The notes under the pieces: model-generated
What the model saw: only the letters and a program-made list of their open reading frames with translations
Database searches by the model: none
Told to the model about the DNA's origin: nothing
Source of the DNA: Dehalococcoidales bacterium
GTDB taxonomy: Bacteria > Chloroflexota > Dehalococcoidia > Dehalococcoidales > Fen-1064
Direction: 5' to 3'
DNA: 64,000 bases
Assembly: GCA_016783135.1 (NCBI GenBank)
Contig: JADHXC010000001.1
Span: forward strand, 1 to 64,000
Part shown: positions 29,434 through 38,459 of the stretch, in pieces
How positions within the stretch are numbered: position 1 is the first letter of the stretch
Layout of the letters: each line of letters begins with the position of its first letter
Position numbers and translations under genes: made by a program

Positions 29434-29523
29434 AAGCGCTATATAGTCGGGTAAATCTGCTCTAGGAACACGGTCCTGCTACTAGCTGAGTCATCTGCAA
29501 TTATATCCGGAGAGGCAACACCT

Positions 29524-30180
29524 TTGGTACACTCACAGAAGACCCTGGTGCAATGTGATTTTGATGGCACGGTGACTGTAGAGGATATCAGTTTCATGTT
29601 GCTCGACGCCTTCGCTGGCGGTGACTGGCGACAGTGGGAAGAGGAGTACGAGGCAGGCAGAATATCAGTCGGGCGCTTCAACTCGGAGGTATTTGGCACA
29701 GTCAGGGTCGACCGGCGGACCATGCTGGACTATATCAAGAACAGGGTGGTAATCCGACCGGGGTTTGAGGAGTTCGTGGCCTTGTGCCATCAACGGGACT
29801 TCCGGCTGGTAATTGTGAGTAACGGCCTCCAGTTCTATATCGAGCGGATTCTGGGAGACCTGGGGATGGGGGACATCGAGGTGCATGCCGCACGGACCCG
29901 GTTCTGCCCCGATGGACTTCGGGTCGAGTATGTGGGCCCCGACGGGATTGTTCTGGATTCCGGGTTCAAGGAATCCTTTACTCGTCTGTTCCTGGCCGAT
30001 GGCTACCGGGTGGTATATCTTGGCGATGGCAGGTCGGATTTCGCCCCCGCCAGCATGTGCCACCAGGTGTTTGCCGTTGTTGATAATAACAGCCTGCTGG
30101 CACGATGTCGTGAAGGAAACGTCGACTGCCATCCCTTTGCCGACTTCCACGATGTGGTAGGCGCAATCGATATACGGTGA
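29524..30180 (+). CDS. HAD-superfamily phosphatase (MtnX/SerB-like)
   Basis: A 218-residue haloacid-dehalogenase-type hydrolase. Motif I is CDFDGTVT (nucleophile Asp near residue 14), motif II VIVSNG, motif III the Lys in SGFKESF, and motif IV YLGDGRSDFAP. The order and small cap resemble MtnX (methionine salvage) and phosphoserine phosphatases. No methionine-salvage genes lie nearby, so the substrate is open. The start is TTG 29524 with GGAGAGG upstream. queH starts 7 bp after its stop, so the two are probably co-transcribed. Confidence 0.83.
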   Translation: MVHSQKTLVQCDFDGTVTVEDISFMLLDAFAGGDWRQWEEEYEAGRISVGRFNSEVFGTVRVDRRTMLDYIKNRVVIRPGFEEFVALCHQRDFRLVIVSNGLQFYIERILGDLGMGDIEVHAARTRFCPDGLRVEYVGPDGIVLDSGFKESFTRLFLADGYRVVYLGDGRSDFAPASMCHQVFAVVDNNSLLARCREGNVDCHPFADFHDVVGAIDIR

Positions 30181-30187
30181 CAACATA

Positions 30188-30721
30188 ATGATGGTAGTCC
30201 TGCACATCTGTTGTGGCGTTTGCGCTGCCGGGGTTGCCGAGAGGCTGATGGCAGAAGGCCATGACGTTTCCGGATATTTCTGCAACCCCAACATCCACCC
30301 GCCTGAGGAGTTCCAGCGGAGACTTGAAGTTGCCCATCGGGTAGCCAGGGAGTTCGGGTTTCCCCTGGAAACAGCACCGTATCGACCGGAGGAGTGGCAT
30401 CGGGAAGCCGATTCACTGGCCGATGAGCCCGAAGGTGGCAAGAGGTGTGAGGTCTGCTTCCGGCTGAGGCTGGAGAAGACGCACCGGTACATGCTGGACC
30501 AGGGGGCCGATGCCTTTACCACGACGCTGACCATAGGCCCGCGTAAGTCGGCCGAGATGATTAACCGGATAGGTCAGGAAATCGGTGGGGACAGCTTCAT
30601 GGCGCGGGATTTCAAGAAGAAGGCCGGTTTCCAGAGGACGATTGAGTTGGCCAGGCAGTGGGAGCTGTATCGCCAGGACTACTGCGGTTGCATCTACAGC
30701 ATGAGAACCGGCCAGTCCTGA
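30188..30721 (+). CDS. queH: Epoxyqueuosine reductase QueH
   Basis: Reduces epoxyqueuosine to queuosine in tRNA; the non-orthologous replacement for QueG. The family (formerly DUF208) Cys motifs are all present: LHICCGVC, KRCEVCFRLRLE and the C-terminal DYCGC, with FTTTLTIGPRK between. These bind an iron-sulfur cluster and a second metal. 177 residues is the normal length. It is the partner of queA in this window. Confidence 0.92.
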   Translation: MMVVLHICCGVCAAGVAERLMAEGHDVSGYFCNPNIHPPEEFQRRLEVAHRVAREFGFPLETAPYRPEEWHREADSLADEPEGGKRCEVCFRLRLEKTHRYMLDQGADAFTTTLTIGPRKSAEMINRIGQEIGGDSFMARDFKKKAGFQRTIELARQWELYRQDYCGCIYSMRTGQS

Positions 30722-30793
30722 AGCCTGAAGCTACCACAAGGTAGCCGTTCCCATTGTACGATAGCTGCTATCTGGTGCCGGTATTCACAACTT

Positions 30794-31450
30794 CTAGCGC
30801 TCCTGCCACACTCCACGCAGTACCCGTCTAGGATGGGCTTCATCATCGCAGAAGACCATGAGCAGTCCCGGGATGTACTGGTGCATATGGTAGAAATCGC
30901 CACCCCCGAACATTGCCCGGCGTTCCCCTCTGGGATACCAGTAGAAAGGGACCAGGTCGTTCCACGCAGCGATTTCAACCAGGCGGTCAATATCTCTAAC
31001 GCCCAGCAGGGCCTGGAAGAAGTGCTTGTGGTTGCTGAAGAGTAAGCTAATGTCGCTGCCCTGTTGGGGTATCGTAAGCCCCTCGCAGGTGATTTCTCCT
31101 AGAATGGCGTCGGAATGGGTAATCGTGCCGGACGGGCTGATAGAGGTGCCGGTCCTGTCCCACGCATTATTCAGTTGACTGGCGAATTGTGCGGCCATTT
31201 CGTTCTCGGTGGTAAGGTGACTGAGGGCAATGTAGAGATTGGCCAGAAGGGGGAGCGAGGGCATGGACTTCCCCTGCTCTGCCAGGTATGACTGCCCCTC
31301 GCTCACATCGAAGTATATAACCCTGCCGCTGGCATCACGGACGTAGTCCGGGTCGACACCCACATTTCTCAGGATAATATCTTCGTCATGGCGGGCATCA
31401 TAGATGCGGAGTTCGGGGATAACCAGTCCGGTTCGGTCTTCACCTGTCAT
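30794..31450 (-). CDS. Unrecognised conserved-looking protein
   Basis: A 218-residue soluble protein that I do not recognise. It is rich in aromatic residues towards the end (LVPFYWYPRGERRAMFGGGDFYHMHQYIPG). There is no signal peptide, membrane segment or known catalytic motif. The start is placed at ATG 31450, which has GAAAGGTG upstream; an in-frame GTG at 31468 would add six residues. It converges with queH and is isolated from other minus-strand genes. Codon use looks like its neighbours, so it is probably a real gene. Confidence 0.6.
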   Translation of the reverse strand: MTGEDRTGLVIPELRIYDARHDEDIILRNVGVDPDYVRDASGRVIYFDVSEGQSYLAEQGKSMPSLPLLANLYIALSHLTTENEMAAQFASQLNNAWDRTGTSISPSGTITHSDAILGEITCEGLTIPQQGSDISLLFSNHKHFFQALLGVRDIDRLVEIAAWNDLVPFYWYPRGERRAMFGGGDFYHMHQYIPGLLMVFCDDEAHPRRVLRGVWQER

Positions 31451-31917
31451 ATCTGCACCTTTCGTCACGATGGCATGTTTACTACCCGAGTCTCGTACTA
31501 CTCAGGAGGGAACACGCTCCAATATTACCCTACATCGCTGGTGAGAGCAAATATATTGTACTCGTGCGGTACATTAGTGATTCTCCAGTACCGCCGAGGC
31601 TGATTGCCACCGGAGAATACCTGTGTGATTAGCTATGGTACTGGCCGCTTCACTTGATCCTTCATACAACGAGTAGTGTCGCCCTTCTGTCTGAACGAGA
31701 GTATTCATGACAATCTTGGCTCCACACGGCACCCGTAGTCGTCAGGAGACCTAAGACATGCGTAATGGCACATATCACCAGGTGTTAATGTAGCTAGAAG
31801 TTCGTTTTATAATGATTATAAAGATGACAGTTGACATGAGTGAGGACAGATGGTATGGTACTATCTATGGAGACAGCAATGGCTTGCTGGTGTGAGATAC
31901 GTAACTCTGAGTGAACC
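31451..31917. other. Intergenic region upstream of the first sensor kinase
   Basis: About 467 bp, more AT-rich than the surroundings. No gene seen. It holds the promoter at 31831-31859, an isolated TATAAT at 31808-31813, and the motif CTTCTGTCTGAACG (31684-31697) that is also found upstream of sucC. Confidence 0.45.
31831..31859 (+). promoter_or_regulatory. Candidate promoter of the sensor kinase/NarL operon
   Basis: TTGACA (31831-31836) and TATGGT (31854-31859) are 17 bp apart, about 58 bp before ATG 31918. Confidence 0.5.
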
Positions 31918-33780
31918 ATGACAGGACACCGGTACAAAAAGAGGACCAGCTCAGACAGGGACAATTCAGAGCAGACTATTCTGGTTGTAGAAGATGACCA
32001 GGCTTTATTGAAGGTGCTGGTAAATAATCTGGGGCGTGCCGGTTTCCACACCGAGGGAGTTGTAAGTGGCAGCGAGGCAATTGAGAGGGTGGCGAAAGAC
32101 CCGCCGGCACTCCTGCTACTCGACTACCGGCTCCAAGATATGACCGGTGAGCAAGTTATCAAGTCCCTTACCAGGCTGCGGTGTAGGGTACCGTTCATTA
32201 TCACCACCGGGCAGGGTGATGAACAGATAGCCGTGGCAATGATGAAGCTCGGCGCGAGAGACTACCTGACCAAGGATACCACGTTTCTTGAACGCCTCCC
32301 GCGGGAAGTACGGCTGGTAATTGAACAGCTTGCTACCGAGAAAAGACTGGCGGAAGCGGAGGAATCTCTACGAGAGAGCGAGAGGAAATACCGGCAACTG
32401 TTTGAATTCAGCTCGGATGCCTTGATTCTCATTGATGTGAGGACAGGCAGAATACTTGACCTGAACAGCGCCGCGCTGAAAATGTATGGGTACAGTCGTG
32501 ATAAAGCACTGTGGATGAGGGAGACGGATTTCTCAGCAGAACCTCACCAGCCCGGCCTGTCGGCACTTGGCCGGGAGCAGTCCATGAGTGTGCATATGCA
32601 CAGGAAGAAGGACGGAACCGTCTTCCCTGTGGAGATAACCTCCGGATACTTCGTGTGGGACGGGAGCGAAGTCTGTATAGCGACACTCCGTGACATCACC
32701 GAGCGCAGGCACTCCGAGGAATCGTTACGAGAAGCATGGGAGCGATACCGTGCTATCTTTGAGCAGGCCGCGGAATCAATCGTACTGGTAGATGCAGAGA
32801 CAGGGGTACTGGTGGAGTTCAACCAGAGGGCACATATAAATCTTGGCTACCCTCGTAAGGAATTCAGTAAACTTAAGATTCAGGACTTCGAGTTCTTCGA
32901 ATCTCCTGGGGAAATCACTGAACATATCAGGAGAATAGCTGAAGAGGGAGCTGATTCCTTTGAAACGAAACACAGGACCAAAGACGGCGATACCCGGAAT
33001 GTGCACGTGAGTGCCAGGGTAATTTCCGTGGGTGGGAGGCAATTCATCCTGAGCATCTGGCGTGACATTACGGAAGCAAAGCAGGCCGAGGAGGAACTCC
33101 GGCGCTCCCGTGAGGAGATGCGTAACCTCTCTGCGCATGCTCGTACCGTGAGAGAAGAGGAGAGAACAAGTATTGCCCGCGAAATTCATGATGAACTGGG
33201 GCAGGCACTGACAGCCCTGAAAATGGACCTGGCCTGGTTGGCTAGTGAGTTTCCCGAAGGACAGGAGCAACTTCTGGAGAGAATGGGGGCGATGAACAAG
33301 ATTATCAATGGGAGTATCCAGACTGTTAAGAAGCTCTCCACTAGGTTAAGGCCGGGTGTCCTCGATGACCTCGGTATTGCCGCCGCGCTGGAGTGGCAGG
33401 CCGAGGAGTTTCAGAAGAGGACCGGTATCAGGTGCAGTCTGCGCGTGGAACCCGAAGACGTTGCCATTGACCGCGAGGTCGCTACTGCCGTTTTTCGTGT
33501 CTTCCAGGAGGCACTGACCAATATTACCCGTCATGCGAGTGCCTCCAGGGTCAGCACGACCTTCAAGCGAGAAAGTGATGGACTGGTGTTGCGGGTCAGG
33601 GACAATGGCGGCGGAATAGACAAGCAACAAATTGAGTCCTCCACTGCATATGGGCTGATAGGGATGCGGGAACGCGCCTATTTTATCGGTGGCGAACTCG
33701 AAATCAAGCGGGTGCGAAGCGGAGGCACGGAAGTATTGCTCAGGGCACCGCTGCATGGAAGAGGAGAGCCATGTGACTAA
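31918..33780 (+). CDS. Hybrid sensor kinase: receiver-PAS-PAS-HisKA_3-HATPase
   Basis: A 620-residue soluble histidine kinase of the NarX/DegS type with an N-terminal receiver domain. The receiver covers about residues 20-140 (phospho-acceptor Asp in LLLLDYRLQD). Two PAS domains lie at about 155-270 and 278-395, each ending in a DIT motif. The dimerisation/His box is SIAREIHDELGQ (about 425), and the ATP-binding domain has EALTNITRHA, DNGGGI and GLIGMRERA. No membrane segment is present, so it senses a cytoplasmic signal. It overlaps the NarL-type regulator by 8 bases, its probable partner. The receiver may tune the kinase in a phosphorelay. Confidence 0.93.
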   Translation: MTGHRYKKRTSSDRDNSEQTILVVEDDQALLKVLVNNLGRAGFHTEGVVSGSEAIERVAKDPPALLLLDYRLQDMTGEQVIKSLTRLRCRVPFIITTGQGDEQIAVAMMKLGARDYLTKDTTFLERLPREVRLVIEQLATEKRLAEAEESLRESERKYRQLFEFSSDALILIDVRTGRILDLNSAALKMYGYSRDKALWMRETDFSAEPHQPGLSALGREQSMSVHMHRKKDGTVFPVEITSGYFVWDGSEVCIATLRDITERRHSEESLREAWERYRAIFEQAAESIVLVDAETGVLVEFNQRAHINLGYPRKEFSKLKIQDFEFFESPGEITEHIRRIAEEGADSFETKHRTKDGDTRNVHVSARVISVGGRQFILSIWRDITEAKQAEEELRRSREEMRNLSAHARTVREEERTSIAREIHDELGQALTALKMDLAWLASEFPEGQEQLLERMGAMNKIINGSIQTVKKLSTRLRPGVLDDLGIAAALEWQAEEFQKRTGIRCSLRVEPEDVAIDREVATAVFRVFQEALTNITRHASASRVSTTFKRESDGLVLRVRDNGGGIDKQQIESSTAYGLIGMRERAYFIGGELEIKRVRSGGTEVLLRAPLHGRGEPCD

Positions 33781-34405
33781 AATACTCATTGCCGATGACC
33801 ACGGAGTGGTACGTGAAGGGCTGAAGCGTATAATAGCCAAAGCTCCGGACCTGGTTGTGGCTGGCGAGGCAGAAACAGGGGAAGAAACACTGGAAAAAGC
33901 CCTGACGCTGGGATGCGACATGGTTCTGCTGGACATCACCATGCCCGGCAGGAATGGCTTTGACGTGATGAGAGAACTGAGATCCCGGAAGCCGGAACTG
34001 CGTATCTTGATGCTAAGTATGCACCCGGAAGAGCAGTATGCCGTTCGGGCGTTGCGGGCCGGTGCTTCTGGCTACCTTAACAAGGATAGTGCCCCCCAGG
34101 AACTGATGGCTGCTATACAGAAGGTAGCCCTGGGCGGCCGGTACATCAGCTCTTCCCTTGCCGAGACGATTATCCTTAATGTGGGCACTAACGTTGAAGA
34201 AAGTCCTCACGAATCTCTGTCTGACCGCGAGTACCAGGTACTCTGTATGATAGGCTCAGGTAAGGCCGTGAAGCAGATTGCCGACGAACTGATGCTGGGT
34301 GCAAAGACTATCAGCACCTATCGTCAGCGGATTCTCGAGAAGATGAAGATGTCAGGCAATGCCGAATTGATACGCTACGCGATACTCAATCGGCTGGTGG
34401 ACTGA
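33773..34405 (+). CDS. NarL/FixJ family response regulator
   Basis: A 210-residue regulator: receiver domain (residues 1-120; Asp in MVLLDITMPG; Lys in YLNKDSAP) followed by a LuxR-type HTH (LSDREYQVLCMIGSGKAVKQIA). The start is GTG 33773, with GAGGAGA upstream, inside the kinase's last codons. The overlap points to translational coupling and makes it the cognate output of the kinase at 31918. The target genes are unknown; the pilus operon is a candidate. Confidence 0.93.
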   Translation: MTKILIADDHGVVREGLKRIIAKAPDLVVAGEAETGEETLEKALTLGCDMVLLDITMPGRNGFDVMRELRSRKPELRILMLSMHPEEQYAVRALRAGASGYLNKDSAPQELMAAIQKVALGGRYISSSLAETIILNVGTNVEESPHESLSDREYQVLCMIGSGKAVKQIADELMLGAKTISTYRQRILEKMKMSGNAELIRYAILNRLVD

Positions 34406-34856
34406 TGTCGCACTTTAACTGAACCCCGGGCTATGCAGCTCAAGCCAGTTCGCCTTCTGCCTGACCGTATGGAAGTCAGGTTTGTCACATATATTGCCTT
34501 TGGTGCCTTGCAAGGCAACTGCCGACATGACAATCATCCTGCAACTGACATAGAAATGGTACTTTGGCGGATACCCGCTAATCCATCCTTGCGATATACT
34601 CGGTGTGCGCCTATTACTGCCATTCGAACATGGTGGCTTTGGTAAAGCCCGTATTGCCCGGGAACTGATTATGCTGAGAGGTGTAGTGCCAGCATGCCCG
34701 GGAAAACGCCGGGACGGAGGGATGCAGCTTCCTGTATGGGTAGTATGAGCCTGAATAGATATCAGGAAAGAGCATGAGTGTCGATAGCTGCTCTACACGC
34801 CTGGTGAAACGGGTATCCGTTGACGGATTAGGTACAATATAGTCTGAAGATGTGAC
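34406..34856. other. Intergenic region between the two sensor-kinase units
   Basis: About 450 bp with no gene. It contains the perfect palindrome TGCCTTGCAAGGCA at 34504-34517; a related CCTTGCGAGGCAAC occurs near 37929. It also holds CTTCTGCCTGACCG (34450-34463), a weaker match to the motif upstream of sucC and of the first kinase. Confidence 0.4.
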
Positions 34857-36578
34857 TTGAAAAGTATACACAAGGATAAACCTGCCGTGAAAGGCCCACT
34901 TTCTACTGCTGGGAGCAGAATAGAGGTAGCGGTCAAGAAAGTGGTGCAGGATATCGCCGTGCCTGTATCCTACCGTTTCAGAGGGGCAACTACGGTTCGG
35001 GAAGACACTGATATTAGCAGAGAGCGCGTGAGTTCGCATGGCACCATCCTGGTTGTTGAAGATGACAAAGTCCTGCTGCGGTTGCTCTGCAAGAAGCTCG
35101 AGCATTTCGGGTTCAATGTAAAAGGAGTTTCTTCCGGTACCGAGGCGATTAGCCGGATAACCCTGAGACCACCGGACCTGATGCTGGTGGACTACCACTT
35201 GACTGACATGACTGGCGAACAACTCATCAGGACGCTTTACGAGGAGAAGCGGAGCGTACCCTTTATAGTCATCACCGGGCAGGGGGACGAAAGGGTAGCC
35301 GTTTCCATGATGAAGCTTGGTGCCCGGGACTACCTGATAAAGAACGTTGCCTTCCTTGACCAGTTGCCGCGCTCTGTGATGCTAATCGCCGACCAACTGG
35401 TGGCGGAAAAGAAGCTGGCGGATTTGGAGAGGGCCCTGCGGGAAAGCGAAGCCGCCAGGAGTGGCATGCTGGACGCCCTGCCGGACATGGTCTTTCACAT
35501 CAGGAAGGATGGGACCTATGTGGGTTTTGCACCTGGAGCAGACGAGAAGCATTCACTACACATGGACATGTTCCTCGGAAAGAAAATCGCCGAGGTTATG
35601 CCACCGGATGTGGCCGATGACCACATGTTCCGTATCAAGCAAGCGCTGCTGACCGGAGAGACACAGGTAGCTCAATACCGGATGGCGTTGAATGGTTCGG
35701 TGCGGGATTATAAAGCCCGCTTTGCCGCTAGCGGACCGGATGAGGTGCTTGCCATCGTCCGGGATATCACGGGAAACAAAGAGGCTGCGGATATGCAGCG
35801 AGAAATGCGCGAATATGAGGAGCTAGATGAGTTGAAGACCAGCATTCTTTCTACGGTATCCCATGAGTTGCGCACACCTCTGGCAATAATAAAGGGATAC
35901 TCCACCATGCTGGTGGACTATAGTGACAGATTAGGCCAGGAGGAGAAACGGGACTACCTGGGCACGATTGACCGGGCTACGGACCGACTTGCCGACCTTG
36001 TTGAACACCTGCTCGATATGTCACGTCTGGATGCAGGACTGCTCAGACTGGATAAGAGGCCAACGAATATCAAACCACTTCTTGAGATGACTGTCGCCGA
36101 GGCTACCGTACGGGAGACCAACCACCAGTTGGTGCTCGGGAAACCAGTACCAGATATAGAGCTGCATATTGATGGCCATAGAATCCGTCAGGTGGTTGAC
36201 AACCTGATTGATAACGCAACGAAGTACTCTCCTCAGGGTAGTACGGTGATAGTGTCTGCCGAGAGACGGCAGATAGGGTCTGCCGAGAGACGGCAGATAG
36301 GGTCTGCCGAGAGACGGCAAAAGACCGTCATGATATCTGTTGCTGACCAGGGAATAGGAATCCCGAACGTTCACTTGTCAAAGGTATTTGACAGGATGTA
36401 CCGTATTGAGCAGAAGATGGCCGAGGACCCGTCCGGTCTGGGTCTTGGGCTGGCTCTCTGCAAGGCCCTGGTTGAAGCCCACAACGGCCAGATATGGGCG
36501 GAGAGTACTGTAGGCCGGGGAAGCACATTTTATTTCACAATCCCTGTAGAACTAGATTCGGTGATATCAGATTGTTGA
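34857..36578 (+). CDS. Hybrid sensor kinase: receiver-PAS-HisKA-HATPase
   Basis: A 573-residue cytoplasmic kinase. Receiver at about 62-180 (Asp in LMLVDYHLTD), PAS at about 205-310, His box STVSHELRTPLA (about 332), ATPase with VVDNLIDNATKYSP, ADQGIGIP and GLGLGLAL. Its receiver closely resembles that of the kinase at 31918, including MTGEQ and VPFI-TGQGDE, so the two arose by duplication. Between the N and G1 boxes lies a three-fold 24-bp tandem repeat (SAERRQIG). The start is TTG 34857; GTG 34887 is an alternative. Two regulators follow in the same operon. Confidence 0.92.
   Translation: MKSIHKDKPAVKGPLSTAGSRIEVAVKKVVQDIAVPVSYRFRGATTVREDTDISRERVSSHGTILVVEDDKVLLRLLCKKLEHFGFNVKGVSSGTEAISRITLRPPDLMLVDYHLTDMTGEQLIRTLYEEKRSVPFIVITGQGDERVAVSMMKLGARDYLIKNVAFLDQLPRSVMLIADQLVAEKKLADLERALRESEAARSGMLDALPDMVFHIRKDGTYVGFAPGADEKHSLHMDMFLGKKIAEVMPPDVADDHMFRIKQALLTGETQVAQYRMALNGSVRDYKARFAASGPDEVLAIVRDITGNKEAADMQREMREYEELDELKTSILSTVSHELRTPLAIIKGYSTMLVDYSDRLGQEEKRDYLGTIDRATDRLADLVEHLLDMSRLDAGLLRLDKRPTNIKPLLEMTVAEATVRETNHQLVLGKPVPDIELHIDGHRIRQVVDNLIDNATKYSPQGSTVIVSAERRQIGSAERRQIGSAERRQKTVMISVADQGIGIPNVHLSKVFDRMYRIEQKMAEDPSGLGLGLALCKALVEAHNGQIWAESTVGRGSTFYFTIPVELDSVISDC
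36257..36319 (+). repeat. Three tandem 24-bp units containing the palindrome TGCCGAGAGACGGCA
   Basis: Copies begin at 36257, 36281 and 36305, each with the 15-base sequence that folds as TGCCG-AGAGA-CGGCA. They are in frame inside the kinase ATPase domain, adding a loop. A fourth copy of the palindrome is at 42457-42471. Confidence 0.85.
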
Positions 36579-36582
36579 GCCA

Positions 36583-36987
36583 ATGAAAAGACAGGAAGTG
36601 TTGACGGCTCTTGTTATCGAGGATGACCCTGACATGAGAGAGTTTATCACCAGAGTGCTTGGGCTTGATGGCTACAGGGTGCTGCAAGCCGAGGACGTGG
36701 ACACTGGACTCAAGCTGGCTAGAGAAAACCGGGTCTGTTTGATTGTGTTGGACCTGAGGTTGCCCAAGCTGGATGGTTGGCACTTCCTCGAATGGAGAGG
36801 GAAAGAGCCGCTGCTATTGGCGATTCCGACTGTTGTTTTTACTGCTTCGGCAGGGGTGACTCAACGGGAGAAAGCCCTGTGTATGGGAGCCACGGAATAC
36901 CTGGTCAAGCCCCTGAGTGCTGACCAACTGAAATCGAGTATTGACCGGATTATGCAGGGAAGGAGGTGCGGAAACCATGAGCGGTAA
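36583..36987 (+). CDS. Single-domain response regulator
   Basis: A 134-residue stand-alone receiver: acidic pair VIEDDPDM, phospho-Asp in LIVLDLRLPKLDGW, Thr in VVFTASA, Lys in YLVKPLS. No output domain. It starts 4 bp after the kinase stop and its end overlaps the OmpR-type regulator by 11 bases. It probably shuttles phosphate or acts by protein contact within this operon. Confidence 0.9.
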   Translation: MKRQEVLTALVIEDDPDMREFITRVLGLDGYRVLQAEDVDTGLKLARENRVCLIVLDLRLPKLDGWHFLEWRGKEPLLLAIPTVVFTASAGVTQREKALCMGATEYLVKPLSADQLKSSIDRIMQGRRCGNHER

Positions 36988-37675
36988 AAGGACTTCGATA
37001 CTGGCAGTCGATGATGATATGCGTATGCTGCGTATGATGCATCGCATACTTGAGCTGGAGGGGTACCGTGTGGTGAATGCCAGTGATGGTGGAAGTGTCT
37101 TGGACATCTTTGAAGAGGAAAATCCGGACCTGATATTGCTGGATGTCATGTTACCCGATATAGACGGCTACACGCTCTGCCGCCGTATCAGGGAGTTCTC
37201 GCAAACGCCAGTGGTCATGGTTACTGCCAAAGGCGATGAAAGAGAGAAGATACAGGGCTTTGATGCCGGAGCTGATGACTACGTGACCAAGCCCTTCTCC
37301 TCACGGGAGCTTAGCGCACGTGTTCGTGCTGTCCTGCGCCGGACAATGCTCTGGGGGGAACGCGACCCTGTTACCTTTCAGTGTGATGACCTTACGGTGG
37401 ATTTTGCTCGGCGCAGGGTGATGGTAGACAATCAGGAGGCAGACCTGACATCCACGGAATACAGAATATTGTGCTATCTGGCGGGGAATGCCGGACGGGT
37501 TGTCACGCCGAACCAGATTCTGGAGCGTGTCTGGGGAGATGAGTATGTCGGGGAGACCCATCTGTTGCAGGTCTATATTGCCAGATTGCGAAAGAAGATA
37601 AAGGATGATACCAGGAATCCCCGGTACATACATACCAGATCTGGTATAGGCTACATGATGAGAAAATCTAACTAG
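36977..37675 (+). CDS. OmpR/PhoB family response regulator
   Basis: A 232-residue regulator: receiver (Asp in LILLDVMLPDIDGY; Lys in YVTKPFSSRE) and a winged-helix DNA-binding domain (LTSTEYRILCYLAGNAGRVVT...IHTRSGIGYMM). The start is ATG 36977, with a strong AGGAGGTG upstream; the open frame runs further back inside the previous gene. It is the likely transcriptional output of the kinase at 34857. Confidence 0.94.
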   Translation: MSGKRTSILAVDDDMRMLRMMHRILELEGYRVVNASDGGSVLDIFEEENPDLILLDVMLPDIDGYTLCRRIREFSQTPVVMVTAKGDEREKIQGFDAGADDYVTKPFSSRELSARVRAVLRRTMLWGERDPVTFQCDDLTVDFARRRVMVDNQEADLTSTEYRILCYLAGNAGRVVTPNQILERVWGDEYVGETHLLQVYIARLRKKIKDDTRNPRYIHTRSGIGYMMRKSN

Positions 37676-37717
37676 CTATGTGGATACGGCGAGACCGGGT
37701 ACTTGAAGTATTCTAGG

Positions 37718-37754
37718 GAAGAGTCTTCCATGAACAGGGGAGGCTCTTCTTTGT
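37718..37754 (+). terminator. Intrinsic terminator after the OmpR-type regulator
   Basis: GAAGAGTCTTCC and GGAGGCTCTTC form an 11-bp stem with one bulge or mismatch, followed by TTTGT. It lies 43 bp after the regulator stop. Confidence 0.5.
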
Positions 37755-37842
37755 CCCGGAATGTTCGGGGGTTTTACTATCTCCTGCCAATTCCCATGAA
37801 CACAATCCCGCATAAGGATGTCACTTGTCGCTTCGCTGCTTA

Positions 37843-37884
37843 GACAACTGGCACGTGGGCAATCAGTCCCACCCAACTGTTGTC
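37843..37884 (+). other. Long imperfect hairpin upstream of the pilus operon
   Basis: GACAAC...GTGGG pairs with CCCAC...GTTGTC around an 8-base loop, with an internal loop between the two stems, followed by TTTC. It may be a leader-RNA structure or a weak terminator. Confidence 0.4.
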
Positions 37885-38042
37885 TTTCAAGCGGGAAGTA
37901 GTATCTTTTCAGCTATTCGGTTTATACCTTGCGAGGCAACCTGTGGGCCTATCGTCCTGTAAGGTTCTGTTGAGGATTTTCCACTACTTAGTGACTTCGG
38001 TGTGAGTTACATTCGTTAGACTGAGAGCATCCGTAACTAATG

Positions 38043-38071
38043 TTGAATATGCCGCAGGTACGGCATAGGTT
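38043..38071 (+). promoter_or_regulatory. Candidate promoter with palindromic operator in the spacer
   Basis: TTGAAT (38043-38048) and TAGGTT (38066-38071) lie 17 bp apart, and the spacer is the inverted repeat ATGCCG-CAGGTA-CGGCAT. A dimeric regulator bound there would sit between the two promoter boxes. It is about 40 bp before the HTH gene. Confidence 0.4.
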
Positions 38072-38109
38072 GATACCGTGTCAATGAAGCCAAAGGAGTG
38101 AATCGGACT

Positions 38110-38376
38110 ATGGATGTGAAGAGAGATAGAACTGACGTTCAGCAGCGGATGGAGGAGTGGTGTCCGGAGCACATTACCACCGGAGTAGCCGCCGAGTTCT
38201 GTGGGGTAAGCAAAGTGACTGTGCTGAGGTGGATTCAGCGCGGGTACCTGGTGGCGTTCCGGTTACCTGAAGGTCACTATCGGATACGTCGGGGAGATTT
38301 CGCTAATTTCTTGAGGGAGCACAGTATACCTCCCATTCATCAGGGCACAACCAATGCAGCTAAGGAGGGCGATTAA
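38110..38376 (+). CDS. Small helix-turn-helix protein (excisionase/BldC-like)
   Basis: An 88-residue protein with a MerR-like winged helix: TTGVAAEFCGVSKVTVLRWIQRGYLVAFRLPEGHYRIRRGDFANFL. This is the excisionase/BldC type of single-domain DNA binder. ATG 38110 is preceded by AAAGGAG about 12 bases upstream. It opens the pilus operon, 83 bp before the pilin gene, so a role as local transcriptional regulator is likely. No integrase is nearby, so it is unlikely to be a true excisionase. Confidence 0.8.
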   Translation: MDVKRDRTDVQQRMEEWCPEHITTGVAAEFCGVSKVTVLRWIQRGYLVAFRLPEGHYRIRRGDFANFLREHSIPPIHQGTTNAAKEGD

Positions 38377-38459
38377 CATGTTTGGTGTTGGATAAAGGAA
38401 CAGCGTACCAATGATGACGCAGAATATCAGACGCTATAAGAAGCGTAGGAGGCACAACT

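Larger units (their letters stand above)
37676..38109. other. Intergenic region between the regulators and the pilus operon
   Basis: About 434 bp without a gene. It holds a terminator-like hairpin (37718-37754), a long imperfect hairpin (37843-37884) and the promoter with an internal palindrome at 38043-38071. A c-di-GMP riboswitch, often found before pilus genes, was looked for and not recognised. Confidence 0.45.

Noticed and set aside
37676-38109. c-di-GMP riboswitch before the pilus genes
   Set aside because: The expected conserved core could not be found by eye; only generic hairpins are present.
38110-38376. Prophage or integrative element, from the excisionase-like HTH protein
   Set aside because: No integrase, attachment repeats or phage genes nearby; the gene heads the pilus operon.
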